Assembly (NCBI RefSeq): GCF_000253295.1
Contig: NC_015717.1
Location: 2,728,001 to 2,792,000, forward strand
Direction of reading: 5' to 3'
Source: Hyphomicrobium sp. MC1
GTDB taxonomy: Bacteria > Pseudomonadota > Alphaproteobacteria > Rhizobiales > Hyphomicrobiaceae
Length of the DNA stretch: 64,000 nucleotides
A program made the position numbers and the translations under genes. Shown here in pieces: positions 1-9,404 of the stretch (positions within the stretch are counted from its first letter, which is position 1; the number at the start of each line of letters is the position of its first letter). Below the pieces are notes generated by a model. It worked only from the letters and a program-made list of their open reading frames with translations. It was not told the DNA's origin and did not search any database.

Positions 1-2369
1 TCGTAGCTTTCCTTGGTGAGGACCTTGGCAAAGTCCATGCGAAGCGGGCCGACAGGCGAGTTCCACATGATACTGCCACCAACTGACGACCGGATGGCGC
101 TGCTGTCCTGCAAGCAGGATTTCCCGGACGTCGTGGTGCAGTTAGCAAGTGCGGCATCAGCTCCGCCTGTAGCATCCCACAGAGAACCGGCGTCGGCGAA
201 GACCGCACCGCTGAGGCCAATGTCCTCAGGAACGAACGGCAGCGGGAAGCGAATTTCTGCAGTTGCCGCCCAGTATTTTTGACCGCCGAGCGCGTCTTTG
301 TTCGACGAATTGATGTCTCGCGGACCGAAGCCAGAGATATCGAAACCGCGAACCGTCTCACCGCCTTTGAAGAAGGAGTCGAGCAGGCGGACATCTTCGC
401 CGCCCCAGCCCTGGATCACGCCGCCAACGGCGCGGCCAACGAAGGTGATCTTGTCCGTGATCGGGTAGTAGTAGCGACCTTCCGCATTGACACGCCAGTA
501 CTGTGCGTCACCGCCGAGACCCGCGAAGTCGTTTGCCAGTTCGATGTAGTAACCGTTGGTCGGGTTACGAGCATTGTTACGCCGATCGTAGCTGATGGTC
601 GTGCCGATGAGCGACGTCCAGTAGCCCTTATCGGTACAACGGAACAGGCCGTTCTGGTCGGTGCCGCCGTTGAAGTTCGCACCGCAGGCTTCCTTAATGG
701 CAGGCGATGCCCAAGACGTAACGTCGAAGATCTCATCGCGAGACAGAGCGTAGCTCGTCTGCATCCAGAGATGCTCAGCGAGCGGGAAGCCCAGACGAAC
801 GTCACCGCCGATTTTGCGCTGTTGGAAGCCTGACTGATCGGTGTAGTCGAGCTGTTTGAAGAACAGGTCGAAGCCCGCAGCCAAGTTACGATCAAGGAAG
901 CGCGGTTCGGTGAACGAGAAGTCCACCTGCGCACGCTCAAACGAGCCTGCAAGTTTCAAGCGGACGTACTGTCCATTACCGAACAGGTTGCGCTCGGAGA
1001 TCGAGACGTCGCCGATGACGCCTTCACTCGTCGAGTAGCCCGCACCGAACGAAAGCTCGCCGGTCGACTGTTCTTGCACCTCGACGTCGAGGATGACGCG
1101 GTCGGGTGCAGAGCCGGGACGACGCTTGATGTCGACGCTCTTGAAGAGGCCGAGCGCCTGCAAGCGCTTCTTGGCGCGGTCAACCATCAACGCGTTGAAC
1201 GCGTCGCCTTCCGCGAGGCGGAATTCGCGACGGATCACGAAGTCTTTCGTGCGCGTATTGCCGATGACGTTGATGCGCTCGATGTAGATGCGCGGGCCTT
1301 CGTCAACGACGTAGGTAATCGCAATCGTGTGCGATGCTGCATCAGGGATCGGCCGCGGACGAACGCGTGCGAAGGCATAGCCTTGGTCGGCAATGTCGAG
1401 CGTCAGCTTTTCCGACGTCTTGTCGATTTGCGAGGCGTCGTAGACCTGCCCCGTCTGCGTCAGGAGATCGCCCGTCAGCGTGCTGGTATCGATGCCCGGA
1501 AGCGAGCTTTCGATGTTGATGGCACCGAACGTATAGGGCTGACCTTCCTCGATTGCGAAGGTGATGATGAAGCCCGTGCCGTCCGGATCGATTTCGGCGT
1601 TAGCAGCCGTAACGGACGCGTCGGGATAGCCGTTCTTGAGGTAATACTGACGGATGAGCTCGCGGTCGAGGTTCATGCGGTCAGGATCGTAGATCGACGT
1701 TCCCTTGAGGAAGTCGAACCAGCCGACCTGCGTCGTCGAGATGACGTCGCGCAACTGGCTGTCGGAGAACGCGTGGTTGCCGACGAAATTGATGCCTTTG
1801 ACCTTCGTAGCCGTACCTTCGTTGATCTCGAAGACGAGGTTTACGCGATCTTGTTCAAGCTGAATGATCTTCGGTTCAACGGTCGCGGCGAAAAGGCCCT
1901 GACGGCGATAAACGTCGAGAATGCGCTGCACATCGGCCTGAGCCTTGGCGCGCGTGAAGACAGAGCGGGGTTTCAACTGAACTTCGCCGACAAGCGTGGC
2001 CGTATCGACCTCGCTGTTACCCTCAAAGGCGACCTGGTTGATGACCGGGTTTTCCTTCACGGTCACGACAATCGTCGCGCCCTTGTAGTCGATTGAAACG
2101 TCAGCGAAGAGGCCGGTTGCGAAGAGAGCCTTGATCGAGGCGTCGACCTTCGAGGCGTTGTAGGGATCGCCAGCGTTGAGCTGCAAGTAGGAGCGAACAG
2201 TCTCCGGCTCCACCCGCCGGTTACCGATAACTTCGATATTCTTGATCACGCTTTGAGCGAACGCAGCACCCGACGTCCAGGTTGCATCCACCATCGCGAC
2301 CATCGGCGAGAGGACAAGAAGCGCCAGTAAGAGGCGCAATCCCGCCAGGATGATCTTGAATTTCTGCAT
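1..2369 (-). CDS. bamA: Outer membrane protein assembly factor BamA (3' end outside window)
   Basis: Core subunit of the BAM complex, which folds beta-barrel proteins into the outer membrane. The reading frame is open for 789 codons from the ATG at 2369 to the left edge, so the last part of the barrel is missing. The N-terminus is basic then hydrophobic, ending around AAFAQS, as expected of a signal peptide. It is followed by repeated POTRA-like segments (for example VIGNRRVEP, VAFEGNSEV, VNVIGNTRT) and then a barrel rich in alternating aromatic and polar residues. The VRGF motif of barrel loop 6 is present (GGETVRGFDISGFG). It is last in the rpsB-to-bamA cluster, 295 bases after rseP. That gap is pyrimidine-rich on the plus strand and may hold a separate promoter, but I cannot point to one. 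Identification is firm. Confidence 0.95.
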   Translation of the reverse strand, partial: MQKFKIILAGLRLLLALLVLSPMVAMVDATWTSGAAFAQSVIKNIEVIGNRRVEPETVRSYLQLNAGDPYNASKVDASIKALFATGLFADVSIDYKGATIVVTVKENPVINQVAFEGNSEVDTATLVGEVQLKPRSVFTRAKAQADVQRILDVYRRQGLFAATVEPKIIQLEQDRVNLVFEINEGTATKVKGINFVGNHAFSDSQLRDVISTTQVGWFDFLKGTSIYDPDRMNLDRELIRQYYLKNGYPDASVTAANAEIDPDGTGFIITFAIEEGQPYTFGAINIESSLPGIDTSTLTGDLLTQTGQVYDASQIDKTSEKLTLDIADQGYAFARVRPRPIPDAASHTIAITYVVDEGPRIYIERINVIGNTRTKDFVIRREFRLAEGDAFNALMVDRAKKRLQALGLFKSVDIKRRPGSAPDRVILDVEVQEQSTGELSFGAGYSTSEGVIGDVSISERNLFGNGQYVRLKLAGSFERAQVDFSFTEPRFLDRNLAAGFDLFFKQLDYTDQSGFQQRKIGGDVRLGFPLAEHLWMQTSYALSRDEIFDVTSWASPAIKEACGANFNGGTDQNGLFRCTDKGYWTSLIGTTISYDRRNNARNPTNGYYIELANDFAGLGGDAQYWRVNAEGRYYYPITDKITFVGRAVGGVIQGWGGEDVRLLDSFFKGGETVRGFDISGFGPRDINSSNKDALGGQKYWAATAEIRFPLPFVPEDIGLSGAVFADAGSLWDATGGADAALANCTTTSGKSCLQDSSAIRSSVGGSIMWNSPVGPLRMDFAKVLTKESY

Positions 2370-2664
2370 ACGCGGAATTGCCCCCGTGTGCCGCCGACCC
2401 CCAAATTCACATGCGCGCTGTCGGCGGCAGCGTCACACTCATGCGTCTTCTTTTTCGTCGTCTTTTTGTCGTTCTTGTCGGCTCGTTTCTTATTGGTCTT
2501 GTTCGTGGTGACGTCCCAGCTCCGCGACAGCCTCTCCCGTCTGACTTCTCTTCGGCCCCCCGAGTCGAAATCATAACATGCTGCGCAGGATACCGCTTTT
2601 AACGATTCAGAAAGCCCTCGAAAAGTTGTAAGTTTACGTCACTCCCCAATGATTCTTCTCGGCA

Positions 2665-3807
2665 TCAGCCCGCCCCCGTCAATCGACGCCAAACGTTCAT
2701 AATGTCGTTGAAATTCACGAAAACCATCAACATCATGAGCAGCGCCAGCCCGACCTGGAAGCCCATCTGCTGAAGGCGCTCGCTGGCAGGCTTCCGGCGC
2801 ACTGCCTCGAACGCGTAGAACATAAGGTGACCGCCGTCGAGAACGGGGATCGGCAGCAGGTTCAGGAAGCCGATATTGGCCGAGATGAAGGCGATCCACC
2901 GTAGCATCGGCTCGATTCCAAGCTCGGCGACTTTTGCGGTGACCTCGGCCATCATAATCGGGCCACCCATCTGCTCGGCCGACTGCCGGCGGGTTATGAT
3001 ATCTCTGAGCCCTGCCAGCGTCGCGGTAATGTTGCCGTAGGTTTCGCCAACGCCGAGCATTACGGCTTCCGGCAACCCGACGTGAACTGTCCGCACCTTG
3101 TCCGGCGCAATGGCGCGCTGGATGCCGATCAAGCCACGACGGAACGTCCGACCCATCGCATCGCGCTGCTCATCGACGTTCGGCGTCGCCTTGAGTTCGA
3201 CGGTCTTACCGTCGCGATCGACCGTGAAGGCCAACTGCTCGCCGGCGCTTGAGCCGACAATTCGCTGCAGATCATCGAAACGATCAATCTTAGTGCCATT
3301 GATCGCGACAATCATGTCGCCCGGCTTGAAACCGCCGCGCTCGGCCGGTGAATTGGGCACGACCGCGTCGACCAACGGCGGCAGAATGTGCAGGCCAGCC
3401 GTGGCGTTAAGGCCGGAATAAAGAACGATGGCGAGGATAAAGTTGGCGATCGGACCAGCCGCGACGACCGCAGCGCGCGCACCTACCGACTTCGAATGGA
3501 ATGCGCCCGCACGTTCGGAGGGCTTCAGCTGCTTTTCGCCGCCGAACGACGAAGGATTTTCGTCGTCGATGAATTTGACGTAGCCGCCAAGCGGGATCCA
3601 GGCGAAGCGCCAGCGAGTCCCATACTTATCATAAAAGCCATAGATTTCAGGGCCAAAGCCAATCGAAAAGGCCTTGACCGTCACGCCGCACCAGCGCGCA
3701 ACCAGAAAATGCCCCAGCTCGTGGATGAAGACCACGAGGGTCAACACCAGCAGGAACATCACTCCGTATTGCCAGATCCAACCTGCGAGCGACGCCAAAA
3801 AATCCAT
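2665..3807 (-). CDS. rseP: RIP metalloprotease RseP (site-2 protease)
   Basis: Intramembrane zinc metalloprotease that cleaves anti-sigma factors and remnant signal peptides within the inner membrane. At 380 residues it is of normal length for alphaproteobacterial members. The first membrane segment carries the HELGH zinc motif (His29, Glu30, His33). A central PDZ domain covers roughly residues 125-210 (SPAERGGFKPGDMIVAINGTKI), and the C-terminal membrane part has the third zinc ligand motif in NLLPIPVLDGGHL. The ATG at 3807 is directly followed by the hydrophobic first helix. It lies between dxr and bamA, a common alphaproteobacterial arrangement that links envelope-stress proteolysis with outer-membrane assembly. 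Confidence 0.96.
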   Translation of the reverse strand: MDFLASLAGWIWQYGVMFLLVLTLVVFIHELGHFLVARWCGVTVKAFSIGFGPEIYGFYDKYGTRWRFAWIPLGGYVKFIDDENPSSFGGEKQLKPSERAGAFHSKSVGARAAVVAAGPIANFILAIVLYSGLNATAGLHILPPLVDAVVPNSPAERGGFKPGDMIVAINGTKIDRFDDLQRIVGSSAGEQLAFTVDRDGKTVELKATPNVDEQRDAMGRTFRRGLIGIQRAIAPDKVRTVHVGLPEAVMLGVGETYGNITATLAGLRDIITRRQSAEQMGGPIMMAEVTAKVAELGIEPMLRWIAFISANIGFLNLLPIPVLDGGHLMFYAFEAVRRKPASERLQQMGFQVGLALLMMLMVFVNFNDIMNVWRRLTGAG

Positions 3808-3870
3808 AGGTCCGCGATCCCGATGCTGATTCGGATTACCGTTAGCCGCCGAGATTAGGCGCTAGGCGCC

Positions 3871-5109
3871 TCAATAGCCACTAAGTTTCTCGTTAGATAA
3901 GGCTCGGGCCATGTCATCGACCGCCAATATATCGTCGAGGCTTTGGGCCGGACAAATGGCCCCCTGACGCTCCGCCGCAGCAAGCGTTTCTTCGACGAGG
4001 GCCGCAATGTCGAACATTTTGATGCGGCGATCGAGAAATGCCTTTACGGCCACCTCGTTAGCGGCATTCAACACTGCCGGAGCCGTATCGCCGCGGCGCA
4101 TCGCCGCCCGGGCGACGCGCAGAGCCGGAAACCGATCTTCGTCAGGGGCTTCGAACGTCAAGGTCGCGAGGCGGGCGAGATCGAGCTTTTCCGTCGGCGC
4201 CGCCATTCGGTCGGGCCAGGACAGAGCGACGGCGATCGGCGTGCGCATGTCGGGGGACGCCATCTGTGCGAGCACCGAGCCGTCGACGTAGCTGACGAGG
4301 CAATGGATGATTGATTGCGGGTGGACGATGCAATCGAGTTTATCCACACCCACAGGAAAGAGGTGGAAAGCTTCGATCAGTTCCAGGCCCTTGTTCATCA
4401 AGGTGGCGCTGTCGATGGTGATCTTGGCGCCCATCGACCAGTTCGGATGCTTGAGCGCCTGCTCCGGCGTAGCAGCAGCAATGGCGTCGCGGGTCCAGGA
4501 CCGGAAGGGGCCGCCGGACGCCGTCAGCACGATCTTATCAATCGAGGCCGGATCTGCACCGGCCATGACCTGGAAGGCGGCGGAGTGCTCACTGTCGACC
4601 GGCAGGAGTTCGGCGCCAGCCCGAGAGATTGCCGACGTGAAGACGTGGCCGGCCGAGACCAGACATTCCTTGTTTGCGAGTGCCACGCGGGCGCCTTGCG
4701 AGGCTGCCGCAAACGTCGGCTTGAGCCCCGCGGCGCCGACGATGGCCGCCAATGTGCAATCAACGGGTTCAAGCGCGGCTTCGACAAGCGCCTCCGGCCC
4801 TGCGGCCGTGCGGATGCTCGTTCCAGCCAGCGCCTCACGAAGTTCGCCAAGACGCGTTTCATCGCCGATGACGGCAACCCGTGCATTGTGACGGCGCGCC
4901 AGGGCCGCGAGTTCCTTAGCGTTCGATTGCGCCGTCAGCGCAACGATTTCGAATTTTTCGGGTGTCCGCGAGACGAGATCAAGAGTGCTCGTCCCGATCG
5001 ATCCCGTCGCTCCGAGCACGCTGAGCCGCATCGGCCGTGCTGCGTCGCCTGCGCGCGCTGCCGTGGCGCGATCGGGCAACCGGTTCGGAACGCTTGCGGT
5101 CAGTGCCAT
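3871..5109 (-). CDS. dxr: 1-deoxy-D-xylulose 5-phosphate reductoisomerase
   Basis: Converts DOXP to 2-C-methyl-D-erythritol 4-phosphate using NADPH, the committed step of the MEP isoprenoid pathway. The NADPH-binding motif GATGSIG is at about residues 33-39, and the metal and substrate site (LLPVDSEHSA) and the helix around SMGAKITIDSATLMNKGLE are intact. Length is 412 residues with the ATG at 5109, two bases after the cdsA stop. An internal ATG at 5031 (MRLSVLGATG) would give the more usual N-terminus; neither start has a strong ribosome binding site, so the first 26 residues are uncertain. The neighbours uppS and cdsA use the downstream products of isoprenoid and phospholipid synthesis. Confidence 0.95.
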   Translation of the reverse strand: MALTASVPNRLPDRATAARAGDAARPMRLSVLGATGSIGTSTLDLVSRTPEKFEIVALTAQSNAKELAALARRHNARVAVIGDETRLGELREALAGTSIRTAAGPEALVEAALEPVDCTLAAIVGAAGLKPTFAAASQGARVALANKECLVSAGHVFTSAISRAGAELLPVDSEHSAAFQVMAGADPASIDKIVLTASGGPFRSWTRDAIAAATPEQALKHPNWSMGAKITIDSATLMNKGLELIEAFHLFPVGVDKLDCIVHPQSIIHCLVSYVDGSVLAQMASPDMRTPIAVALSWPDRMAAPTEKLDLARLATLTFEAPDEDRFPALRVARAAMRRGDTAPAVLNAANEVAVKAFLDRRIKMFDIAALVEETLAAAERQGAICPAQSLDDILAVDDMARALSNEKLSGY

Positions 5110-5111
5110 TA

Positions 5112-5984
5112 TTATGATCCGTATAAAAGCGCTCGCGCCGGCGCGAACGCATCAATTGAAAAGCCGATGAGCGCGGCCGCAACGCTGGCTGTCACAAGCC
5201 CATCCATACGGTCCATGAAACCGCCATGGCCGGGAATCAAGCCACCAGAATCTTTCAGGCCGAAATGGCGCTTTAGTGCCGATTCAGCCAAATCGCCCCA
5301 CTGCGACACCAAACCGACCGCCAGCCCGAGGCTTGCGAGCCAAATCGCGCCGCCCGTACCGGACACGACCGAGAACAGCGCGCCCACCGCAGCCGCAGCC
5401 GCGATGCCACCGATCAAACCGGACCAGGTCTTGTTCGGTGAGACCTGGGGCCAGAGTTTCGGCCCTCCGATGGTGCGTCCGGCGGCAAATGCTGCGACGT
5501 CGGTTACGGCCACAGCGAGAACAACGAACAACGTGGCGAGAAAGCCCAGAGGCTCATCGCTTCGCAGCCATCCGAGCGCGACGACCGGCAGCGCGGTGTA
5601 AAGCACGCCCGCTCCTGACAGCCGCGCCCGATCGGAACCGGCCGCCAATGCCGCAACGGCGACGGCGCCGACAACGGCTGAGACGATGGCCATTCCGGCC
5701 ATGTCTCGGGCCGTCAGCATAGCGGCAGCCAATACCGCCAGCACATGGACGATCAACCCGCTATCCGGCATCGGCCCCCTGACAATCCGGCCCCACTCCC
5801 AGCTCATCGCCGCAGCGACCAGAAAGGTCAGCAGCGCGAAGGCGCCTGGGCTCCAATACAGCATGGTGAAGGCAATGGCGCCAATGGCGACACCAGAGAC
5901 GATCCGCAGGCGCAATTCAGCGGGGATAAAGTCGAACAAGCCGCCAAGAAAACGCTGCTGGCCGTCCGGATTTTCTGATGGCAT
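5112..5984 (-). CDS. cdsA: Phosphatidate cytidylyltransferase
   Basis: Makes CDP-diacylglycerol from CTP and phosphatidic acid, the precursor of all bacterial phospholipids, in the inner membrane. The 290-residue protein has several hydrophobic helices and the family signature near the C-terminus (ALKRHFGLKDSGGLIPGHGG, then FMDRMDGL). I place the start at the ATG at 5984 (MPSENPDG), which has GAGG about eight bases upstream, rather than at a TTG two codons earlier. It follows uppS by nine bases and precedes dxr by two, so the three are almost certainly co-transcribed. Confidence 0.95.
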   Translation of the reverse strand: MPSENPDGQQRFLGGLFDFIPAELRLRIVSGVAIGAIAFTMLYWSPGAFALLTFLVAAAMSWEWGRIVRGPMPDSGLIVHVLAVLAAAMLTARDMAGMAIVSAVVGAVAVAALAAGSDRARLSGAGVLYTALPVVALGWLRSDEPLGFLATLFVVLAVAVTDVAAFAAGRTIGGPKLWPQVSPNKTWSGLIGGIAAAAAVGALFSVVSGTGGAIWLASLGLAVGLVSQWGDLAESALKRHFGLKDSGGLIPGHGGFMDRMDGLVTASVAAALIGFSIDAFAPARALLYGS

Positions 5985-5993
5985 TGCCAATCC

Positions 5994-6758
5994 TCAGGCC
6001 ATCGAGCGCTTGGTCAAGCCGCCGAAACGGCGCTCGCGGGAGCGAAATTCCGCAATGGCGTTTTCAAATGCCGTCTTGTCGAAATCCGGCCAGTAGCAGT
6101 CGAGAAAGACGAACTCTGAGTAGGCGGTCTGCCACAATAGAAAGTTCGAAAGACGCATTTCGCCGGACGTGCGGATCAGAAGATCGGGGTCCGGAATGCC
6201 AGAAGTATCGAGCGCATTCGCCATGCGTTCGACGGTGATGTCGGCCGGATCCAGCAGGCCCGCGGCGACCTGTTCGGCAAGCTTGCGCGCGGCGCCTGCA
6301 ATCTCCGAGCGCGAGCCGTAGTTGAAAGCGATAACGAGCGTCAGCTTGTCGTTATTGCGGGTCAATTCGACGGCTTCGTCGATCAGGGTCATCAGTTCGC
6401 TGTCGACGTGCAAACGCTGACCGATGACCCGAATGCAAACGCCCGACTTATGCAGATCGGCAAGATCGCGCCGGATGAAGCGTTTCATCAGCCCCATCAG
6501 ATCGTCGATTTCGTCGATCGGACGTTTCCAGTTCTCAGAGGAGAAGCTGAAGATCGTGAGATATGTGATTTGCAGCTCGATTGCGGCGCGCACGGCACGG
6601 CGGACGGCTTCGACGCCCTGACGATGACCGAGCGTTCTCGGCAATCCCCTCTCGCGCGCCCAGCGACCGTTGCCATCCATGATAATGGCAACGTGCTTCG
6701 GCGGCGTTACAGGGCCGGTCCGCTCGTCTGTCGGCTTCGCTGGTGGCGCCAATGTCAA
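5994..6758 (-). CDS. uppS: Isoprenyl transferase (undecaprenyl diphosphate synthase)
   Basis: cis-Prenyltransferase that elongates farnesyl diphosphate to undecaprenyl diphosphate, the lipid carrier for peptidoglycan and other envelope polymers. The conserved first motif HVAIIMDGNGRWA is at about residues 22-34, with the catalytic Asp in MDGNGRW. FNYGSR and the C-terminal RTSGEMRLSNFLLWQ segment are also typical. The 254-residue frame begins with TTG at 6758. The upstream in-frame stop is at 6782 and there is no ATG between, so a TTG start with a nearby GAGG is the best reading. Confidence 0.95.
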   Translation of the reverse strand: MTLAPPAKPTDERTGPVTPPKHVAIIMDGNGRWARERGLPRTLGHRQGVEAVRRAVRAAIELQITYLTIFSFSSENWKRPIDEIDDLMGLMKRFIRRDLADLHKSGVCIRVIGQRLHVDSELMTLIDEAVELTRNNDKLTLVIAFNYGSRSEIAGAARKLAEQVAAGLLDPADITVERMANALDTSGIPDPDLLIRTSGEMRLSNFLLWQTAYSEFVFLDCYWPDFDKTAFENAIAEFRSRERRFGGLTKRSMA

Positions 6759-6825
6759 ACGGCCTCTGGGATTGAGATCTCACATATCTTCAGACAACTT
6801 CAAGCCAGCAAAACGACCGTGGCCA

Positions 6826-7389
6826 TCAGACTTTTTGAATTTCGGCCTCTTTAGTAGCGAGCGTCGAGTCGACCTCCTTGATGAGGCGATCGGTGAGCTC
6901 TTGGACCTTATCCGAGTTTCCCCGTTGTTCGTCCTGGCTCATTTTGCCGTCCTTCTCAAGTTTCTTGAGAAGATCCATGGCTTCGCGCCGAACATTGCGA
7001 ACCGAAACCTTCGTCTGCTCGGCATACTTGTGGGCGAGCTTGACGAGTTCCTGGCGGCGATCGGTTGTCAGCGCGGGAATCGGCAGACGGAGGATCTGGC
7101 CGTCGGTGATGGGATTGAGGCCGAGGTTAGCTTCACGGATTGCCTTATCGACGGCAATGACGTTGCTGCGATCCCAAACCTGAACCGTAATCATGCGAGG
7201 TTCGGGAACCGAAACGGTTGCAACCTGATTAAGCGGCATCCGCGAGCCATAAACCATCACCTGTACGGGATCGAGGAGATTGGCGTGCGCACGCCCCGTG
7301 CGAAGGCCAGTAAACTCGCGCTTCAGAGCGTCGATCGAAGCGCGCATGCGCTTTTCAATTTCTTTGATGTCGTGAACAGCCTGAGACAT
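6826..7389 (-). CDS. frr: Ribosome recycling factor
   Basis: Acts with EF-G to split post-termination ribosomes from mRNA. The 187-residue protein matches the family in length and in its all-alpha/beta two-domain layout: an N-terminal helix with MRASIDALKREFTGLRTGRA, the beta domain, then the long helix pair with VRNVRREAMDLLKKLEKDG. The ATG at 7389 is clear. It sits between pyrH and uppS as in most alphaproteobacteria. The 80-base gap from pyrH shows no terminator, so the two are probably transcribed together. Confidence 0.97.
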   Translation of the reverse strand: MSQAVHDIKEIEKRMRASIDALKREFTGLRTGRAHANLLDPVQVMVYGSRMPLNQVATVSVPEPRMITVQVWDRSNVIAVDKAIREANLGLNPITDGQILRLPIPALTTDRRQELVKLAHKYAEQTKVSVRNVRREAMDLLKKLEKDGKMSQDEQRGNSDKVQELTDRLIKEVDSTLATKEAEIQKV

Positions 7390-7469
7390 TTCCTATTCCT
7401 TCCCGGCGCGCAAAAACCGGACAGCAGCGCCCCGCTCGAAACGCGGCGCAGATCGGCATCGAGCGGCCT

Positions 7470-8201
7470 TCAGCCGGTTCCTTCAATGAGGGTCTGGCGA
7501 GCCTCGCCGCGCAGCGCCTTCAAGAGATTTCCCGGTTCTTCGATGGAAACCACAATTAGCGGAAGTCCGTTATCCCGGGCAAGGGCAATGGCCGCTCCGT
7601 CCATCACTTTGAGATCATTCGCTAAAACTTCGGAATAACTGAGCCGGTCATAACGTACTGCATCCTTGTGTTTTTTGGGATCGGCAGAGTAAACGCCGTC
7701 CACCTGGGTGGCCTTGATGACGGCGTCGCAATTCATCTCAATGCCCCGCAGAACGGCTGCCGTATCGGTAGTGAAGAACGGATTTCCGGTGCCTGCCGCG
7801 AAGACGACAACCTGTCGGCGAGCGAGATAAGCCAGCGCCTTGGGGCGCACGTAGCTTTCACAGACCGTCTGCATGGGGATCGCCGAGAGCACGCGGGCGG
7901 GGACGCCAAGACGATCAAGCGAATTTTGGAACGCCAAGGCGTTCATGACTGTCGCGAGCATGCCCATGTAGTCGGCGGTCGCGCGGTCCATGCCTTTCGC
8001 CGCGCCGGAAAGGCCGCGGAAAATATTGCCGCCGCCGATGACGACCGCAATTTCGGCCCCTGCCGCAACAGCATCCGCAATGTCTTTCGACAACCGCTCG
8101 GCAACGCTCATGTCGATGCCGTAGGGCTGCTTACCCATCAGAGCTTCGCCGGAAAGCTTCAGCAGCAGCCGCTTGTATTTAAGACCCTGCGCGTCCGCCA
8201 T
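7470..8201 (-). CDS. pyrH: Uridylate kinase (UMP kinase)
   Basis: Phosphorylates UMP to UDP in pyrimidine nucleotide synthesis; a cytosolic hexamer of the amino acid kinase fold. The glycine-rich beginning YKRLLLKLSGEALMG, the VIGGGNIFRG motif and the DPKKHKDA region are all typical. I choose the ATG at 8201 (MADAQGLKYKRLL, 243 residues) because GGGAG lies upstream at good spacing. A longer reading from 8258 would add a non-conserved stretch through intergenic DNA. It follows the rho-independent terminator behind tsf, so it probably has its own promoter between about 8202 and 8240. Confidence 0.96.
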   Translation of the reverse strand: MADAQGLKYKRLLLKLSGEALMGKQPYGIDMSVAERLSKDIADAVAAGAEIAVVIGGGNIFRGLSGAAKGMDRATADYMGMLATVMNALAFQNSLDRLGVPARVLSAIPMQTVCESYVRPKALAYLARRQVVVFAAGTGNPFFTTDTAAVLRGIEMNCDAVIKATQVDGVYSADPKKHKDAVRYDRLSYSEVLANDLKVMDGAAIALARDNGLPLIVVSIEEPGNLLKALRGEARQTLIEGTG

Positions 8202-8240
8202 TCCGTTGTCTCCCGATCGGCACCAAAGCCACCATAATAC

Positions 8241-8274
8241 GAAAAACCGGCCGATCACGGGGGATCGGCCGGTT
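8241..8274 (-). terminator. Rho-independent terminator of rpsB-tsf
   Basis: A perfect 12-base inverted repeat (AACCGGCCGATC at 8245-8256 and its complement at 8263-8274) has a six-base loop. On the minus strand the second arm runs straight into a run of five T. It lies about 70 bases past the tsf stop and before pyrH, so it should end the rpsB-tsf transcript. Confidence 0.85.
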
Positions 8275-8343
8275 GATACCTAACCTGCTCGGGCGATTCC
8301 GGCCAGCGGGCGTCCGTTGACCCTGAACTCGACCTTGCCGATC

Positions 8344-9297
8344 TCAGCGACCGCCGCTTGCCAGCTTGCGGACTTCCTCGCCGAAATCTTCTTCCTTCTT
8401 GTCGATACCTTCGCCGAGCGCGTAGCGGATGAAGCCTGCGACCTTGATCGGCGCACCGCAGGCCTTCTCGGCTTCTTTAACGGCCTGCGCGACCGTCGCC
8501 TTGCCGTCGCCAATCAGGAACGCCTGGTTCATGAGCACAACCGTACCGATGAATTCCTTGCGCAGCCGGCCCTCGCTGGCTTTGGCCAGAATGTCATCCG
8601 ACTTACCGGCGTTGCGCGGCTCGGCCTTCGCCTGCTCGACGTAGACCGCCCTTTCGCGGTCGATCGCCTCTTTGGAAAGGTCACTCTCGTTGACGACGAG
8701 CGTGGTCGGCGAAGCTGCCACATGCATAGCGATTTTGCGGGCGAAATCGAACAGCGTCGGCTCATCGCCCGCGCTCTCGAGCGCAACGAGCACGCCGATC
8801 TTGCCGAGGCCGTCTGCGACGCGGTTGTGGACGTAGTCAGCGACGACGCCTTCCTTCACCGCAACGGCCGCCGTGCGGCGCAGCGTCATGTTTTCGCCGA
8901 TCGTTGCGACGGCTTCCTGAAGCTGGACTTCGACGGCGTTTTTGGTGCCCGGATAATTCGCATCGAGGAGCGCCTTGAGGTCGCCCTTCGCTGCAGGTGC
9001 GAGGCCTGCGATATCACGGACCAGCGTCTGGAACTGCTCGTTGCGGGCAACGAAGTCGGTTTCCGAGTTGACCTCGACGACGGCGCCTTCACGGCCCTTG
9101 GCGACGATGCCGATGAGACCATCGGCGGCGATACGGCCCGATTTCTTCGCAGCCTTCGACAGGCCCTTCTTACGCAGCCAATCAACGGCGGCTTCGATGT
9201 CGCCATTCGTTTCGGTCAGCGCGGTCTTGCAGTCCATCATACCGGCGCCGGTCATGTCGCGCAGCTTTTTCACGTCTGCGGCGGTGATCGTTGTCAT
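8344..9297 (-). CDS. tsf: Translation elongation factor Ts
   Basis: Guanine-nucleotide exchange factor for EF-Tu. The 317-residue protein starts with the UBA-like domain and the family signature (ITAADVKKLRDMTGAGMMDC, then KTAL), followed by the second signature EAAVDWLRKKGLSKAAKK and the dimerisation core (SETDFVARNEQF). Start at the ATG at 9297, preceded by AGGTGACAGG; an in-frame GTG three codons upstream is less likely. It forms the usual pair with rpsB, 107 bases upstream, and is closed by a strong terminator. Confidence 0.97.
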   Translation of the reverse strand: MTTITAADVKKLRDMTGAGMMDCKTALTETNGDIEAAVDWLRKKGLSKAAKKSGRIAADGLIGIVAKGREGAVVEVNSETDFVARNEQFQTLVRDIAGLAPAAKGDLKALLDANYPGTKNAVEVQLQEAVATIGENMTLRRTAAVAVKEGVVADYVHNRVADGLGKIGVLVALESAGDEPTLFDFARKIAMHVAASPTTLVVNESDLSKEAIDRERAVYVEQAKAEPRNAGKSDDILAKASEGRLRKEFIGTVVLMNQAFLIGDGKATVAQAVKEAEKACGAPIKVAGFIRYALGEGIDKKEEDFGEEVRKLASGGR

Positions 9298-9404
9298 TCC
9301 TGTCACCTATGAGGTTCGAGGCGCCCCGGCGGGCGCCTCATCAAAGTTCATTCACGTTCGCGCTTCAAACGCGCGTCAGTTTTGTGTCGAATTGCCAACG
9401 CGCA

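Noticed and set aside
1074..2096. A 340-codon plus-strand frame opposite bamA
   Set aside because: Antisense shadow; bamA on the other strand has POTRA and barrel motifs throughout.
2400..2590. A short basic open frame in the rseP-bamA gap on the minus strand
   Set aside because: The Lys/Arg-rich translation comes from a purine-rich tract; no ribosome binding site.
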